Source: Mesostigma viride
Lineage: Eukaryota > Streptophyta > Mesostigmatophyceae > Mesostigmatales > Mesostigmataceae
Length of the DNA stretch: 41,500 nt
NCBI GenBank assembly: GCA_009746045.1
Contig: RPFO01000213.1
Coordinates: 7,360,109-7,401,608, forward strand
Direction: 5' to 3'
Below, one piece after another: positions 40,605 to 41,500 of the stretch. Each line of letters starts with the position of its first letter. Positions within the stretch are counted from its first letter, which is position 1. The position numbers were made by a program, and so were the translations under genes. Below the pieces are notes generated by a model. It searched no databases. It had not been told where the DNA came from and saw nothing but the letters and a program-made list of their open reading frames with translations.

Positions 40605-41301
40605 AGTTAACGTTCTTAGCAAACGCAATGTGAAGGATATGGTTGCAATGCAGCAATGTGTGAATATGGTTGGAAACGGAGCTTTGTTAAAATTGGATAA
40701 TGTTACAGCGCTCACACACTTGAGGCTTGTACACGCGCTTGCCAAGTCAAGGCACAACACGTGAGGCGGGCTCGCAAGAGATGCCCAATTGGCACTGGCC
40801 TATTGTTTATATACTTGTGCACTGTGCTTGCTAGTCCTGAGCAGCCTAGGAGGCCTGCTCAGTAATAACACCCCGGTACAGTATTCACTACCTGTACAGC
40901 GCCCAGTTCCTATACAGTAGGTCTGCCATACAGGCACAGTGACCACAGAGTACAGTCACCACAGTGATTATTGCATCTGCACCTAGAAGTCCAGGACTAG
41001 GCCTGCGGTACCACCAGACCACAGGTTAAGGTTCCTATTTCCTGCGTACGACGTATTAACCCAATACCGTCGTAGGTTCAGCACCTAATTCCTGTCAGCC
41101 CAGGAATTACTGTCGACCCCATATGTCGTCAGCAAATATTCACGTCCGACTTAGAAGAACAGCCGGCTCGCGCTCGCGCGCGACCGGGAAGTCGGAACGC
41201 CATAACTTTCTTGATACTTGTCGGAATGAACTCGTTCCGGTGAAGCTGGAATCGCAGAGATATGCCGAATCAGGATCACGCCAATGCGCTTGGCGTTAAC
41301 T
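40605..41301 (-). repeat. 5' LTR of element B
   Basis: It is bounded by AGTTAACG and CGTTAACT, with a TATATAAA on the minus strand at 40806-40813. On the internal side it is followed by CAAATTACAACCAGTCTC, which is not a standard TGG-type primer-binding site. Confidence 0.93.
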
Positions 41302-41306
41302 GCAAG

Positions 41307-41500
41307 GGGTACTGAGCCGGAAGTCCCCTGCATCATGCCGGTACTGGGGTCTTGGGTTGGATGCAGCTAGCTCTGCTTATGAGTACTGGCGCGGCGCCTC
41401 CACTGGAGCAGCTTATAGCTAGCTACATCGATAACATCATGGGCGCAGGTTGTACCGGGCAGGCCGCGTGCCATATACATTTATAGAAAGCTGTAATAAC
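41307..41500. other. Right flank of element B
   Basis: Host sequence without recognisable features up to the window edge. Confidence 0.5.

Larger units (their letters stand above)
33281..41301 (-). mobile_element. Copia-like LTR retrotransposon B (8.0 kb)
   Basis: LTRs of 696 and 697 bp bound the element and GCAAG is duplicated exactly outside (33276-33280 and 41302-41306). The LTRs start AGTTAACG and end CGTTAACT. In the minus orientation the order is 5' LTR, an extra ORF, gag with zinc knuckle, a UGA stop, then pol (integrase, retropepsin-like, RT, RNase H) and the 3' LTR. The two LTRs differ at roughly a dozen positions, so the insertion is not very old. Gag has two frameshifts and pol one near its C-terminus. 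It is a relative of element A but clearly divergent. Confidence 0.93.

Overview
The window looks like nuclear DNA of a eukaryote, most likely a chlorophyte green alga of the volvocine/chlamydomonadalean kind. This is inferred from a split-direct-repeat tyrosine-recombinase retrotransposon (PAT/Kangaroo/TOC3 type), copia-like LTR elements, small exons with GTGAGT/GTAAGC donors, and an intron-rich surface-protein gene combining a beta-helix with Ig-like modules. There are no bacterial-style operons, no rRNA and no complete tRNA gene. Most long open frames lie either in transposable elements or in tandem repeats.

Layout. A host gene on the minus strand can be traced from about 32.5 kb to 3.3 kb and continues past the left edge of what I can follow. 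Its exons are 36-522 bp. The 5' exons each encode roughly one coil of a right-handed parallel beta-helix; the 3' exons encode beta-sandwich (Ig-like) modules. Where the splice signals are clearest, the intron phases chain correctly. Its introns are filled with repeats: a 1,035-bp palindrome inside a TA-flanked MITE (1745-3041, downstream of the last traced exon); copia-like element A (plus strand, 9334-15839, target duplication GCACC); a decayed PAT-like element (minus strand, about 16352-21811); a 3.3-kb compound satellite (about 25.06-28.32 kb) next to a GA microsatellite; a (GTG)n tract; and telomere-like TTCAGGG arrays interrupted by a segment of about 520 bp with inverted ends. To the right of the gene, copia-like element B (minus strand, 33281-41301, target duplication GCAAG) fills nearly all the remaining DNA.

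The most unusual features are in the two copia-like elements. In both, the only retropepsin-like domain lies after the integrase and before the reverse transcriptase (IN-PR-RT-RH). The protease motif reads DT(Q/N)A instead of DTGA, and the RT catalytic box reads HGDD instead of YVDD. The LTRs begin AGTTA and end TAACT instead of TG...CA, with perfect 5-bp target duplications. The 1-kb palindrome has the same AGTTA...TAACT ends and also a 5-bp duplication, so it may be a non-autonomous partner of the same integrase. Element B has gag and pol in one frame separated by a single UGA, plus an extra coiled-coil ORF upstream of gag.

Limits: all exon and domain calls come from reading the sequence. 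No database search, splice predictor or transcript data was available, and novelty cannot be asserted without one.
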